Assembly: GCF_008254045.1 (NCBI RefSeq)
Contig: NZ_CP042425.1
Coordinates: forward strand, 5,456,001 to 5,520,000
Direction: 5' to 3'
DNA from: Limnoglobus roseus
GTDB taxonomy: Bacteria > Planctomycetota > Planctomycetia > Gemmatales > Gemmataceae
Length of the DNA stretch: 64,000 nt
Positions 9,901 to 19,277 of the stretch are shown here, one piece after another (the first letter of the stretch is position 1; each line of letters starts with the position of its first letter). The translations under genes were made by a program, and so were the position numbers. The notes under the pieces are model-generated. The model was not told the DNA's origin. It did no database searches and saw only the letters and a program-made list of their open reading frames with translations.

Positions 9901-11329
9901 GCCCGACGACGCGACTGCGGGAGTCGTCCCCCACGTCCTCAAGACGGGCCAAGCGGAGGTCGTACCGGAGTTGTCGGCGTTGGATCCGGAGACGGCCCCG
10001 CAGGGCAAGGAACGTCTCGACCGGCTAAAGGAGATGGGCGTGCGCTCGTACCTGAGCGTGCCCCTGCTTTCACGCGGGCAGGTTCTCGGTAGCATTACGT
10101 TCTTAGCCACTTCTACGCGACGACGGCTCGGTTCCGAGGAGTTGCGGGTCGCTCAGACCTTGGCCGAGCGGGTGACCGTCTCGATCGAAAATGCACAACT
10201 TTACCGGGCGCTTCAGGAACAGGACCGCCGAAAGGACGAGTTTCTCGCCACGCTCGCCCATGAACTTCGGAACCCTCTCGCCCCGGTGCGTAACGGGGTG
10301 CAGATTCTCCGCGCGGCTGTTCCCCCGGAGCCGCGGCTTTCCCGCACGCTCGGCATGATGGAGCGCCAACTCGGGCAGATGGTCCACCTTGTCGACGACT
10401 TGATGGACGTCTCGCGCGTGTCGAGCGGCAAGGTAGCTCTCCGGCGCGAGAGCCTGCCGCTACGCGCGGTCGTGGACGCGGCCGTTGAGATATCGCGGCA
10501 ACTCATCGAGGCCGCGAGTCACAAGCTCGTCGTGAACCTGCCCGAGGAGCCGATCATCCTCGACGGGGATCAGACGCGGTTGGTGCAGGTGCTCGCCAAC
10601 TTGCTCAACAACGCGGCGAAGTACACGCCGCACGGCGGGCAGATTTCGCTCTCGGCCCAAGCGGAGGGCGAAGAGGCCGTTATTCGCGTGCTCGACACCG
10701 GGGTAGGTATCCCGCCGGACATGCTTCCGAAGGTGTTCGACATGTTCACCCAGGTGGGCACCTCCCTCGAACGGTCCCAGGGCGGGCTCGGCATCGGCCT
10801 GACGCTCGTTCGGCGACTCGTCGAGATGCACGGCGGGAGGGTCACCGTCGAGAGCCCTGGCACCGGCAAGGGGAGTACGTTCACCGTCCACCTGCCGCTC
10901 GCGACACGAAGCCCGAAGGCGAGCGAGATTGCGGGCGGTGACCCCGGGCCGGAAAAGTCGAAAGCGTCTCTCGACATTCTCGTCGTGGACGACAACCGCG
11001 ACTCTGCCGAGAGCCTCGGAATGCTATTGGAGATCGGCGGTCACACCGTGAAAACCGCGCACGACGGCCCCGAAGCCCTTCAAATTCTCGCACGGTTTCG
11101 GCCCCAGCTCATCCTGCTCGACCTCGGGCTGCCCGGGATGAGCGGGTACGAGATCGCGCGCCGCATCCGCCACAGCATCGAGCTGCGAGGCGTGCGGTTG
11201 GTCGCACTGACCGGATGGGGACAGGAAGAAGACCGCAAGCGAACCAAGGAAGCGGGCTTCGATCACCACCTTGTGAAACCGGCGGACCCCGTCGAGGTCA
11301 AGAAAATCGTTGACGGTATCAAGTCGTGA
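6968..11329 (+). CDS. Large hybrid histidine kinase: REC-6xPAS-GAF-HisKA-HATPase-REC
   Basis: A protein of 1453 residues. Approximate order: receiver (7-130), six PAS domains between 150 and 905 (starts at LSSIGDAVISTD, IVESSNDAIVG, ALQAGEVGTYYWD, IVAQATNDAVWDWD, LFVSMDEGYCVIE, MLDTASDYAVVIS), a GAF domain (about 915-1075), the phosphoacceptor H1098 in LAHELRNPLAPV, HATPase_c with LANLLNNAAKYTPHGG and GGLGIGLTLV, and a full C-terminal receiver (VDDNRDSAES, LLDLGLPGMSG, LVKP). The N-terminal receiver looks degenerate: the usual phosphoacceptor Asp position is G57 (VLGDHVRG), and the conserved Lys is Met in LVMPTSP. No transmembrane segment is evident, so it is probably a cytosolic sensor. It starts a run of signalling genes on the same strand. 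Confidence 0.92.
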   Translation: MEKDESLKILVVDDRAESLRVLEAGLGDEGFTFARATSGEEALQQTRATDFAVIVLGDHVRGITGIELAKSVRTGSSSRSTPIIFLTSDGSSFPAEEAYAIGMTDFLVMPTSPVALRAKVGVFVELYRRTREAGVATAEQEAGRAREERGLWRTTLSSIGDAVISTDVEGRVTFMNPVAEKLTGWPVKDAQGQLLTEVFRIVNESTREKVDNPALRALKTGHIVGLANHTILLARDGTEYPIDDSAAPIRDETGSVSGAVLVFRDITERNHAEQERARLAAIVESSNDAIVGKSLDGIVQTWNAGAERLFGYSPAEMVGNSIRILLPPERRHEEDVILSKIRRGERIEQFETVRVRKGGERVHVSVSISPIRDGHGEIVGASKTARDITESKRIAHALAESRRRSESALQAGEVGTYYWDIPANQVSGDRNFVAIFGVQPNEATALPVERFVAAIHADDRSRVEEEIARTLRDATPFRSEYRVTGPAGDRWVLARGAVERGASGDPVGWSGVVVDVTDRKVAEAAVRASDERFRIVAQATNDAVWDWDMRTNGVWWNEGVVNLFGYRREQVGGDATWWYEHIHSDDRDRVVGGIHAVIDHGGSSWSDEYRFLKADGGYATVLDRGYGIREDGKTVRVVGAMQDVTERRRAEERLRESEARFRSLFVSMDEGYCVIEPVFDAADKPVDYRYQLINPAFEAHNGLVDAVGKTALEVMPHHETSWIEAYGNVALTGEPLRRVDQAADLGRWFDVSAFRVGAPGARQVAVLFTNVTDRVRAEAMLREKDTRLKLMLDTASDYAVVISDTEGVVLDWLGGAEAITGYAASDVVGKPADVFFTPEDRAAGVPKREMATAASAGRAEDKRWHQKKGGEQFFADGVMVALHEDGTLRGFGKVFRDATARKRADDAVQFMATATASLAELVDYQSTLGRIANMATDVFADWCVVDILDQDGVRKRLTVTAPESKEIRAARTADAAFAPDDATAGVVPHVLKTGQAEVVPELSALDPETAPQGKERLDRLKEMGVRSYLSVPLLSRGQVLGSITFLATSTRRRLGSEELRVAQTLAERVTVSIENAQLYRALQEQDRRKDEFLATLAHELRNPLAPVRNGVQILRAAVPPEPRLSRTLGMMERQLGQMVHLVDDLMDVSRVSSGKVALRRESLPLRAVVDAAVEISRQLIEAASHKLVVNLPEEPIILDGDQTRLVQVLANLLNNAAKYTPHGGQISLSAQAEGEEAVIRVLDTGVGIPPDMLPKVFDMFTQVGTSLERSQGGLGIGLTLVRRLVEMHGGRVTVESPGTGKGSTFTVHLPLATRSPKASEIAGGDPGPEKSKASLDILVVDDNRDSAESLGMLLEIGGHTVKTAHDGPEALQILARFRPQLILLDLGLPGMSGYEIARRIRHSIELRGVRLVALTGWGQEEDRKRTKEAGFDHHLVKPADPVEVKKIVDGIKS

Positions 11330-11549
11330 CCGGAGGCAGGCGTAGTGACGAAGGAATGGGTCGTCTGGAAAGATCGCCGTTCCGCCCGATACGGTTTCGC
11401 CTAATCTCGATCAGAATAGCGGCTAGGGCAGTACCGGCACAGAAGGTGCTTGGACGACATATGCTTCGCTTTTCGGGGCCACAATCTCTCGAAGCCTGAG
11501 CCGCAACAGTGACCTCCCTGAGGAGGAAAACGTAGCATCGGACCGAAGT

Positions 11550-13067
11550 ATGAATAATCAAATTGACTCCGCCGAACTCGTCCCAACTGGCGTCCCTGGA
11601 CTCGACGACATTCTTCAAGGGGGACTTCCTAAGGGCCACCTTTACCTGGTTGAGGGTGACGCGGGTGCTGGAAAAACGACTCTCGGTCTCCAGTTTCTCC
11701 TCGAAGGGAAGCGGCGCGGCGAAAAGACCCTCTGGATCAGCCTGTCCGAAACCGAGGCTCAACTGCGGGGCACTGCCCTATCTCACAAGTGGGACCTGTC
11801 CGGGATCGAATTGAGAAACCTCACACATACCGGCAACGGGGTCCCCGACGGCCAGTACTCCTTCTTCTCGCCCGCGGACATCGAACTCAACGACGTGACG
11901 AAGGCCGTCATGGAAGTGGCCGAGGCTGTCCGGCCCGACCGGATCGTGTTCGACCCGTTTTCCGACATCAAGCTTTTGGCCAGAGACCCGCTTCGTTACC
12001 GACGACAGGTGCTCGAACTTCGCGAGTACTTCGTCCGCCGGAAGTGTACCGTTCTTCTCATCCAGGAGCGGACTTCCGAAGACTCGTACCGCGACCCGTC
12101 GGCGGAGGGTGTGGTTCAAGGAGTCCTCGCACTTTATCAAGCCTCACCGGATTTCGGTCGCCAGCGGCGCAGGTTGCGGGTGCACAAGTTGCGTGGGGTG
12201 GCCTTTCGCGAAGGGTTTCACGACGTCAGCATCCTGACCGGCGGCATGCACGTCTACCCGCGTCTGATCGCCGCCGATCACGCCGAGGCCCCGAAGGACG
12301 AAGAGGTGTCGACCGGGTTACCGGAATTCGACGCCATGCTCGGCGGCGGGATCGACCGCGGCGCGAGCATCCTCATCATGGGCCCCGCTGGGGTGGGCAA
12401 GAGCACCATCTCGAGTCAGCTTTCCGTCTCGACGGTTAAGCGGGGGGAATCAGTCGCCGTGTTCCTGTTCGACGAAACCGAGCGCGCGTACGTCTCCCGG
12501 GGCGAGGGGCTCGGCATGGGCGTCAAGGAGCTCATTGAGGGTGGACGCCTCAAGGTGCGCCAGGTCGACCCCGCCGAATTTACCCCAGGCGAATTCGCCC
12601 ACACGGTTCGCCGCGAGGTCGAGAAGAATGACGTCCGCCTCGTGGTGATTGACAGCCTGAACGGCTACCTGAACGGGATGCCCGACGAGCGACACCTCTC
12701 GATGCACCTCCACGAGCTGCTCACGTACCTCAGCTATCAGAACGTCGTGACGGTACTGACGATGAACCAGCACGGATTCATGGGCGATTCCGTCGTGGCT
12801 CCGGTCGACGTTTCGTATCTGGCGGACGCCGCACTCTTACTGCGGTACTTCGAGGCCGAAGGCGCGGTACGACGCGCGGCGTCGGTCATGAAACGCCGCT
12901 GCGGCCCCCACGAGGTCCACATCCGCGAAATGACCATTACGAACAAGGGGGTACAGATCGGCCGCGTGCTGACCGAATTCCGCGGGGTGCTAACGGGACA
13001 GCCGGACTTTACGGGGCAGTCGTCGGGACTCTCCAGGGCGGCGGCGAAGGGGGCTCGGAATGGGTGA
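11550..13067 (+). CDS. KaiC-like double RecA-fold ATPase
   Basis: A protein of 505 residues with two KaiC/RadA-type ATPase domains. The first has Walker A GDAGAGKTT (36-44) after the typical TGVPGLDDILQGGLPKG; the second has GPAGVGKST (278-286) after STGLPEFDAMLGGGIDRG. KaiC proteins are hexameric ATPases that autophosphorylate in cyanobacterial clocks; relatives elsewhere act in stress or signal pathways with histidine kinases. No KaiA or KaiB gene is seen nearby. Its last eight bases overlap the start of a hybrid histidine kinase, which implies translational coupling and a joint role. I do not give it the symbol kaiC because a clock role is unsupported. Confidence 0.88.
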   Translation: MNNQIDSAELVPTGVPGLDDILQGGLPKGHLYLVEGDAGAGKTTLGLQFLLEGKRRGEKTLWISLSETEAQLRGTALSHKWDLSGIELRNLTHTGNGVPDGQYSFFSPADIELNDVTKAVMEVAEAVRPDRIVFDPFSDIKLLARDPLRYRRQVLELREYFVRRKCTVLLIQERTSEDSYRDPSAEGVVQGVLALYQASPDFGRQRRRLRVHKLRGVAFREGFHDVSILTGGMHVYPRLIAADHAEAPKDEEVSTGLPEFDAMLGGGIDRGASILIMGPAGVGKSTISSQLSVSTVKRGESVAVFLFDETERAYVSRGEGLGMGVKELIEGGRLKVRQVDPAEFTPGEFAHTVRREVEKNDVRLVVIDSLNGYLNGMPDERHLSMHLHELLTYLSYQNVVTVLTMNQHGFMGDSVVAPVDVSYLADAALLLRYFEAEGAVRRAASVMKRRCGPHEVHIREMTITNKGVQIGRVLTEFRGVLTGQPDFTGQSSGLSRAAAKGARNG

Positions 13068-14598
13068 TTCGTTCGACGACAGCGTACTCGTCTTCGCACC
13101 GGGACGGGACGGGGTTCTGACCTGCCAGATTCTGGGCGAGGCCGGAGTGGCCTGCCGGACCGTGTCGTCGGTGGCGACGTTCAACGACGAACTCGGCCGG
13201 GGTGTCGGGGCGGCGATCATCGCCGAGGAAAACCTCGACGAGGAATCGGCCTCGCGGATTGCAGCGACCCTCAGAAAGCAGCCAGCGTGGTCAGACATCC
13301 CGATCATCCTCGTGGTACGGGACGGCACTACCGGCGCGCGACACAAAGACTTTGCCCCGCTCGGCAACGTGTCGGTACTCGCCCGGCCGATGAATCTGAG
13401 CGCCCTCACGACCGCGGTCGAGTCGGCGCTTCGCGCGAGACGGCGGCAGTACGAACTGAGAAAACTGCTGGCCGAGCGAGATTCGGCGGCCCGCCGGAAG
13501 GACGAATTTCTTGCCATGCTCGCACACGAGCTGCGGAACCCGCTGGCCCCGGTGCGCACGACGCTTCACGTCCTCAAGCTCCGACACGCCGGGGACCGGG
13601 ATACGCTCACCGCCGTGGGGGTCGCCGAGCGTTCAATTAAGCATCTGGCCCACTTGATCGACGACCTGCTCGACGTGTCGCGCGTAACGCTCGGAAAGGT
13701 CGAAATGCGGCGGGAACACGTTGACGCCGCGAACATCACGCGTCTTGCCGCTGAATCGATGAAGTCGCGGTTCTCCGAGAAACACGTGGCGCTCGATCTC
13801 GACGTGCAGTCCTCACTACTGCCCGTCCTCGGCGACGCGGTCCGTCTCGAGCAGGCGATCGTGAACGTCCTCGACAACGCTCTGAAGTTCACGCCGCCCG
13901 GGGGCAAGGTCCGCGTCCGGGCTGTCGAAGAGCATGGCAAAGCGGTGTTGGCGGTCGCAGACAGCGGTGCCGGTATTGCGCCCGAGGATCTTCCCCACGT
14001 CTTCGAGCTATTCGTCCAGGCCGATCGGTCGCTCGATCGAACGGTCGGCGGCCTCGGAGTTGGACTCACGATTGTCAAAGGCATCGTGGAACTGCACGGC
14101 GGCTCGATCACGGTCACTAGTGGGGGACGCGGAGCAGGGACGACGGCCGAACTGCGAATTCCCCTAACCCAAGCGAAGCCGAACCAGTCCATGCCCGAAC
14201 GCGAGGTCGCGTCCGGCGGGCGGTTGCGCGTCCTCGTCGTCGATGACAATCACGACGGAGCCGACTCCCTTGCTGATTTTTTGTCTATGACCGGATGCGA
14301 AGCGAAAACGGCGTACGACGGCGTTCAAGCCCTGGAAGTTTTCAGTGAGTTTCGCCCGGAGGCGGTACTCCTCGACATCGGCCTCCCGCGTCTCAACGGG
14401 TTCGAAGTGGCAGAGAAGATTCGCACAATGCCCGGGGGGGAGGGCGTCACGATCATCGCGGTCACCGGGTACGGACGCGACGAGGACCGCGTCCAAGGTC
14501 GCGCCGTGGGATTCGATCACCACTTGGTCAAGCCGATCGACTTGACCGCCATCGGGCGACTAATCACTTCCGTGGTCCGCTCGTCTCAGGCCGGGTAG
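13060..14598 (+). CDS. Hybrid histidine kinase (pseudo-receiver, HisKA, HATPase, REC) coupled to the KaiC-like gene
   Basis: A protein of 512 residues. Residues 1-125 have a receiver-like fold, but the phosphoacceptor region reads GAAIIAEENLDEESAS, so this part is probably non-phosphorylatable. H156 lies in LAHELRNPLAPV, followed by HATPase_c (VNVLDNALKFTPPGG, GGLGVGLTIV) and a full receiver (VVDDNHDGADS, LLDIGLPRLNG, LVKP). ATG overlaps the KaiC-like stop by eight bases. Known relatives of KaiC are often encoded with such kinases. The H-box is nearly the same as in the kinases at 6968 and 16089, which suggests duplication within the block. Confidence 0.9.
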   Translation: MGDSFDDSVLVFAPGRDGVLTCQILGEAGVACRTVSSVATFNDELGRGVGAAIIAEENLDEESASRIAATLRKQPAWSDIPIILVVRDGTTGARHKDFAPLGNVSVLARPMNLSALTTAVESALRARRRQYELRKLLAERDSAARRKDEFLAMLAHELRNPLAPVRTTLHVLKLRHAGDRDTLTAVGVAERSIKHLAHLIDDLLDVSRVTLGKVEMRREHVDAANITRLAAESMKSRFSEKHVALDLDVQSSLLPVLGDAVRLEQAIVNVLDNALKFTPPGGKVRVRAVEEHGKAVLAVADSGAGIAPEDLPHVFELFVQADRSLDRTVGGLGVGLTIVKGIVELHGGSITVTSGGRGAGTTAELRIPLTQAKPNQSMPEREVASGGRLRVLVVDDNHDGADSLADFLSMTGCEAKTAYDGVQALEVFSEFRPEAVLLDIGLPRLNGFEVAEKIRTMPGGEGVTIIAVTGYGRDEDRVQGRAVGFDHHLVKPIDLTAIGRLITSVVRSSQAG

Positions 14599-14716
14599 GG
14601 CGCACTTTTCAGCTCCACCTCACATCCACTACAAGCTATTTCTCAACCTGTGGCCGGCCAAGATCGCCTGGTCGTAAGATGAACGCTCTTGCGAAACCAC
14701 CCCGGAAGACGAAATT

Positions 14717-15112
14717 ATGCGTTGCTTCGAGGTCTGGGTCAATGGTCAACGGCTCTATACGGCCGGTCTGCCGTTTCCCGCTCGTTTACACGGTCACTTT
14801 CGCGGCTGCCAGCCTGCGCCCGATGACGTACCGTCTGAGGGTGCCGGCGACCACTTCTTCTCTTTTAATGGATCCGATCCCAACGGTGATTGGCTCAACT
14901 GGCCGATGCGGAAACTGCAACTGGGCGACGAGGTGACCATCCGGGTCGTCGAGGTGGATGCCCCCGATGAGCCGTCGAGTCGACGCCCGCGAGACGACGC
15001 GGAGTTCGAGCGGACGAACCGCCGGATGTACGAGAGGTTGAAGCAGAAGTTCGAGCCCGCCGGTCCGGCGGACACGCCACCCTCATCTGATGGCGGGGTG
15101 GAGAAGGGCTAG
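14717..15112 (+). CDS. Hypothetical protein, possibly cut at its C-terminus by IS5
   Basis: A protein of 131 residues starting MRCFEVWVNGQRLYTAGLPF with GGAAG nine bases upstream. It is polar and has no signal or membrane segment. A similar general layout (short beta-rich protein beginning with FEV.VNG) occurs in Gemmata hypothetical proteins, but I cannot name a family. The charged tail (DDAEFERTNRRMYERLKQKF) may be helical. The stop codon TAG (15110-15112) lies within the terminal GGCTAG of the IS5-type element, so the original 3' end may have been displaced by the insertion. Confidence 0.6.
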   Translation: MRCFEVWVNGQRLYTAGLPFPARLHGHFRGCQPAPDDVPSEGAGDHFFSFNGSDPNGDWLNWPMRKLQLGDEVTIRVVEVDAPDEPSSRRPRDDAEFERTNRRMYERLKQKFEPAGPADTPPSSDGGVEKG

Positions 15113-15947
15113 TTTTTGAAGTCACGCGGGAGGATCCCGGCTATGCCGAGCCAGTGTCGCGAACAGCAACTCTTGGACGCCATGTGGGAACGAGTTCGGC
15201 CGTTGCTTCCGACCCGCCGGCCGAACCCGAAGGGCGGTCGCCCGTGGGTGGACGACAAGGCGTGCTTCGCCGGCATCGTGTACCAGCTCCGCAACGCTTG
15301 CCGGTGGAATCACCTGCCGGCCTACTTCCCGTCCGGCGTTACCTGCTGGCGGCGGCACCGGGACTGGACGGCGGCCGGTGTGTGGGCGGACGTGCACCGA
15401 GTCGTGGTCGGGGAACTGGCCGCCGCCGGCCGGCTCGACTTGCGGGAGTTGTTCCTGGACGCCCCTTTCGCCGAGGATCGCCAAGGGGGGCGTGCGTCGG
15501 TCGCACCCGGTGCGGCGTCGGCGTAAAGGTCGCCGTCGTCGTCGACCGCACCGGCGTCCCGATCGGCGTGGCCACCGACGCGGCGAACGTGGCCGAGACG
15601 GTCGTCGGGCCGGCCGCTGTGGCAGGCATCCCGGTCGGCGTGCGGCCGCGGTGGGGCCTGCCCCTGGTCGCCGACCGGGCGTACGATTCGGACCCGCTGC
15701 GGGCGTACTTCGCCTCCCGTGGGTTCATCCTCATTGCCCCGCACCGGCGCGGGCGGAAGCGGCCGCGGACGAGCGACGGCCGTCGTCTACGACGGTACAA
15801 GAGGCGGTGGATCGTAGAGCGGACGTTCGCTTGGCTACACAGCTATCGCCGGGTCGTCACCCGTTTCAAGAAGAAGATCAACCTGTATGACGGCTTCGTT
15901 CATTTGGCCTGCGCGTTGATCGCGCTCGGGCGGCTTGTGAAATAGCC
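15107..15947 (+). mobile_element. IS5-family insertion sequence
   Basis: A transposase of IS5 type is bordered by imperfect inverted ends: GGCTAGTTTTTGAAG at the left (from 15107) and, on the complement, GGCTATTTCACAAG at the right (to 15947). The length of about 840 bases fits the IS427-like group, which usually carries two overlapping frames and duplicates a short TA-containing target. The exact ends are uncertain because the repeats are imperfect. Confidence 0.7.
15143..15945 (+). CDS. IS5-family transposase in two frames
   Basis: The first frame from ATG 15143 (GGGAGG ten bases upstream) encodes the N-terminal IS5 domain: LLPTRRPNPKGGRPWVDDKACF, CRWNHLPAYFP and the DDE start LRELFLDAPF. 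The second, in the -1 frame, carries the rest: CVGRTRCGVGVKVAVVVDRTG, LPLVADRAYDSDP with the second Asp, and RWIVERTFAWLHSYRR with the Glu. The switch lies around a run of six G (15485-15490). In IS427-like elements such a switch is often a programmed frameshift; a simple indel is the alternative. If the frames join, the transposase would have about 267 residues. Confidence 0.75.
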
Positions 15948-16088
15948 TGTAGGTCTGCCCGGTCGTTTCGTGTAAACTGTTCGTACTCCGGAGCAGAATC
16001 GACCACGATGCCAATGCGCCCATTTGGGCGAAGTCGGGTTAACGCGTGTACTCGTCCGGGAATGCGCTGGCCACATCCTGTGTGATTC

Positions 16089-17678
16089 ATGAAGTCAAAA
16101 GTTGCAGTACTTCGCGGAGAGCCGCAGCCGTCAATCGGTAACACTATTCAACGCGACGCGGCGATTTTGGTCGCCCACTGGGCTGAGCGGGCGAAGGCCG
16201 ACCAGCCGACCGCCGCGCGCGTGCACCACGACGTACTCATCGACCACATGCCCGTGTTCCTGTGGGAACTCGGGCGAACCCTCGCCGACGACGGCCAGCC
16301 GTCGACCCAGGTGGAGCGGGCGGCCGAGGTACACGGCGACCAGCGATGGGAAACCGGGTGGTCACTCGGGGAAGTGGTGCGCGACTACCAAATCCTGCGC
16401 GTCGTCCTCGTCGAGTACCTCGAACAAGACCTCAACCGCCCGCTCGCGTCGCGGGAATCGATGGTGCTCAGCGTCGCCATCGACGATGCCATCAGTGCGA
16501 GCGTCTCCGCGTACTCTAGTTCACTCGTCAAGGCGGTCGAGCTGGTGACGCCGACCCCGGCGGCGGACGCCCGGCCCGAGGAGTTGTTGACGATCCTGGG
16601 GTTGCTGGGGCACGAGCTGAGAAACCCGCTCGCCCCGCTCGGCAACGGGCTCCAGTTACTCAAGGTGGCCGCCGCGAGTCCGGCTCAACTTGAGAAGACA
16701 CGCCTGCTCATGGAGCGCCAGTTCAACGTCATGACGCGCTTGGTCGATGACATGATGGACGTGCCCCGGCTGGCCCGCGGCAAGCTCTCGCTCCAACGCG
16801 ACCGCCTCGACCTCACCGCCCTCGTGCGCGAGTGTGCCGAGGACCGGCGGGAGGCGTTGAAGGGTGCGGGTATTCGACTTGCGGTTGACCTTCCGGAAGC
16901 CCCAACCTGGACCAGTGGCGACGGGACACGCTTAGCGCAGGCGATCGGCAACCTGCTCACCAACGCTCAGAAGTTCACCGATCACGGCGGAGAGGTGCGG
17001 GTGCAACTCGTAGTAGACGAGGGTCGACGCATCGCCGTCGTGAGGGTGAGGGACACCGGCATCGGCATCGAGCCGACCTTTCTGCCGAAGGTCTTCGAGA
17101 GCTTCATGCAGGCCGAGCGGAGCGTGAACCGAAGCCGCGGCGGGCTGGGCCTCGGCCTGGCGCTCGTTAAAGGGATTGTCGAGCACCACGGCGGCACCGT
17201 CCGGGCGTTGAGCGACGGGGTCGGGAAAGGAGCCGAATTCGTCCTCGACCTGCCGCTCATCGGCCACCTCGATGCGGTCGGACCGCGGGACGCGCAGGCC
17301 GCGCCGACGGCTTCGACCGCCCGCCGCATCCTCCTCATCGAAGACAACCGCGACTCGGCCGAGAGTCTGCGGATGTACCTCGAACTGTTCGGCCACGAGG
17401 TCGCCGTCGCGCACTCGGGTCCCGAGGGTATGAGTGTGGCCGAACGTTTCCTCCCGGACGTTGTCGTGTGCGACATCGGACTGCCGGGGATGGACGGAAT
17501 AGACGTGTGCCTCGCGTTACGGGCCGTTCGGCAACTCGCCGACGCCCTCGTCATCGCGCTCACGGGGCACGGCTCGGGATCGACCGGTGACCGGATACAA
17601 AGTGCAGGTTTCGATGCCGTGCTATTGAAGCCGATCGACCCGGAGCAGTTGGCCCGGATGGTGGCAGAGTACGCGTAG
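16089..17678 (+). CDS. Hybrid histidine kinase with RsbRD-like N-terminus
   Basis: A protein of 529 residues. The N-terminal 150 residues (AAILVAHWAERAKADQPT, HMPVFLWELGRTLADDG, WETGWSLGEVVRDYQILR) resemble the helical sensor domain seen in RsbR-type proteins and some planctomycete kinases. H175 lies in LGHELRNPLAPL, followed by HATPase_c (IGNLLTNAQKFTDHGG, GGLGLGLALV) and a complete receiver (LIEDNRDSAES, VCDIGLPGMDG, LLKP). It is the third kinase of this H-box type in 11 kb. It is separated from the others by the IS5 element, so it may once have been closer to the KaiC-like unit. No strong Shine-Dalgarno is visible before the chosen ATG. Confidence 0.88.
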   Translation: MKSKVAVLRGEPQPSIGNTIQRDAAILVAHWAERAKADQPTAARVHHDVLIDHMPVFLWELGRTLADDGQPSTQVERAAEVHGDQRWETGWSLGEVVRDYQILRVVLVEYLEQDLNRPLASRESMVLSVAIDDAISASVSAYSSSLVKAVELVTPTPAADARPEELLTILGLLGHELRNPLAPLGNGLQLLKVAAASPAQLEKTRLLMERQFNVMTRLVDDMMDVPRLARGKLSLQRDRLDLTALVRECAEDRREALKGAGIRLAVDLPEAPTWTSGDGTRLAQAIGNLLTNAQKFTDHGGEVRVQLVVDEGRRIAVVRVRDTGIGIEPTFLPKVFESFMQAERSVNRSRGGLGLGLALVKGIVEHHGGTVRALSDGVGKGAEFVLDLPLIGHLDAVGPRDAQAAPTASTARRILLIEDNRDSAESLRMYLELFGHEVAVAHSGPEGMSVAERFLPDVVVCDIGLPGMDGIDVCLALRAVRQLADALVIALTGHGSGSTGDRIQSAGFDAVLLKPIDPEQLARMVAEYA

Positions 17679-19264
17679 GACTTCGCAGGGCCGCATAAAA
17701 GGACTCGCTCGCCGATTTCAACTCGTGAACAAGCCGGGCGGACAACTCCTGCCGGGGGGGGCGCTGAGGACGTGACCGATGTGGACTCAGCGGCTGGAGA
17801 AAGAATTCGCGATGTGAAGGGAGCGATTCGCGGCACCCTTCCTCACCCCCAATCGAGCCCACGTCACAGGACGACCGGGCGGGTACCGCACGAACCATTC
17901 GAACGGCCGCGTCCCGCCGAGGACGGAGAACCCGGTGCACGTCGCCACGAACAGCCGGACGGCCTCGTCCCGGCTCGGGTTGAGGACCGTGTACAGGGCC
18001 TCGACGCAGGCCATGACCGCCGCCGACGGGTCGGCGACCATGGCGCGGACGCTCCTGTGCCCGCGCCGAAGCTCCACTGGGGGTGGGCAGGCAGTCGAAG
18101 TAGCCGGCCTTGGGGATCCCGGAGTACGTGACAACTCCCGATCTTCGAGAAGGCCGTTTGATAATCATCCGATCTTGTCACCGGCAGTCGTATCGGGTGG
18201 ATCTCACCGCTCGCCCGTGACCCGGCATGGCCCGAGGGCTGAACCGGACGAGGGCGTTGGCGGAGAGTACCGTGCGGATTGGGTTACGCCTTAAAGGTTA
18301 CCGCCGGTAGTACCTGGCCCTGTCATGGATCACTGCGGGCGGCGCGATGTGGCCCATGCTTCGGTACGGTCGTGGCCCACGATCCCGGCTGGGCACCTCT
18401 TCGTACTACGGACGTCCGCATGGCCGCCGGGCAGGCTGTCTCCGGTTGCTCCTGCGGGAGTTGCTCCCGGAACTGGACTTAGCGATGCGGGCCGAGCGGC
18501 ACCCCGGAACCCGGCTGGAGTTGGCGTTCTCAGCGGCCGAGACCCTGGCTGACGAGCATCGGACTGCGGAACATGCTCGGCGTCGTAAATTCGCTCCGTC
18601 TTTCGGCACTCCTTCAGAGGTCCGAGGGGTTCAACAACGAGGTGTGGGGCACGGGGAGTAAACCCGATCGTCGCTGAGAACAGTGGCGTCGTCCGCTCCG
18701 ACAGCCTGCCGCGGCAGGGGCTGCCGACGCCAGCGGTCGTCATCTCGGCGAACGGGCTGTCCGTCCCGGCACGCCGATGTTCGCGAAGACGTGCCATTCG
18801 CCAGTATGCTGGTTGTAGCCGGTGAACCAGTTCCCCCCGACCGGCGGCGGGTTGATCCCGGGATCTTGAACAGCTCGCTGCGAGTATAGGACCGACCGAT
18901 CTGGTGAAGAGGACTCGCAGCTCAGCTCCGCTAGTGGTTTCCAGTTTCCAGGCTGCAGGTGGGGACGTTCGAAGTTTAGCATGCCCAGCTTTTCAAAAGT
19001 GCGGTCACTGGCTGCGGTTCGCGACCGAGTTGGCTCGCCGCACCGCGAACCGCGCGGGCGGCGTTCGTGCCGGTGATGGTCGTTGCGGCGGCACGAACGC
19101 CGGCGCCCCTCGAAGACCGTTGTCGGTCGGGTCCCATCGCGACCGTGCCCGTCGCGGACGCGGTCAGGCTCCGCGTACTCTTCCAAGCCTTGGCCGACTT
19201 CGAAGGGGGGCCGTGCTGAACCTGCCGTCGCAACGAACTTCCTCGGCCTGGAGCCGGGGCTCAC
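17679..19264. other. About 1.6 kb without a recognisable intact gene
   Basis: Only short overlapping frames are present. On the minus strand, 17787-18134 has a protein-like composition (PSAAVMACVEALYTVLNPS, then EAVRLFVATCTGFSVLGG) but no family I know and no good start. Around 18750-18860 a minus frame reads GGNWFTGYNQHTGEWHVF, also unidentified. The block between the signalling genes and the LysR remnant looks like gene decay. Confidence 0.45.
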
Positions 19265-19277
19265 GACGTGAACTCGC

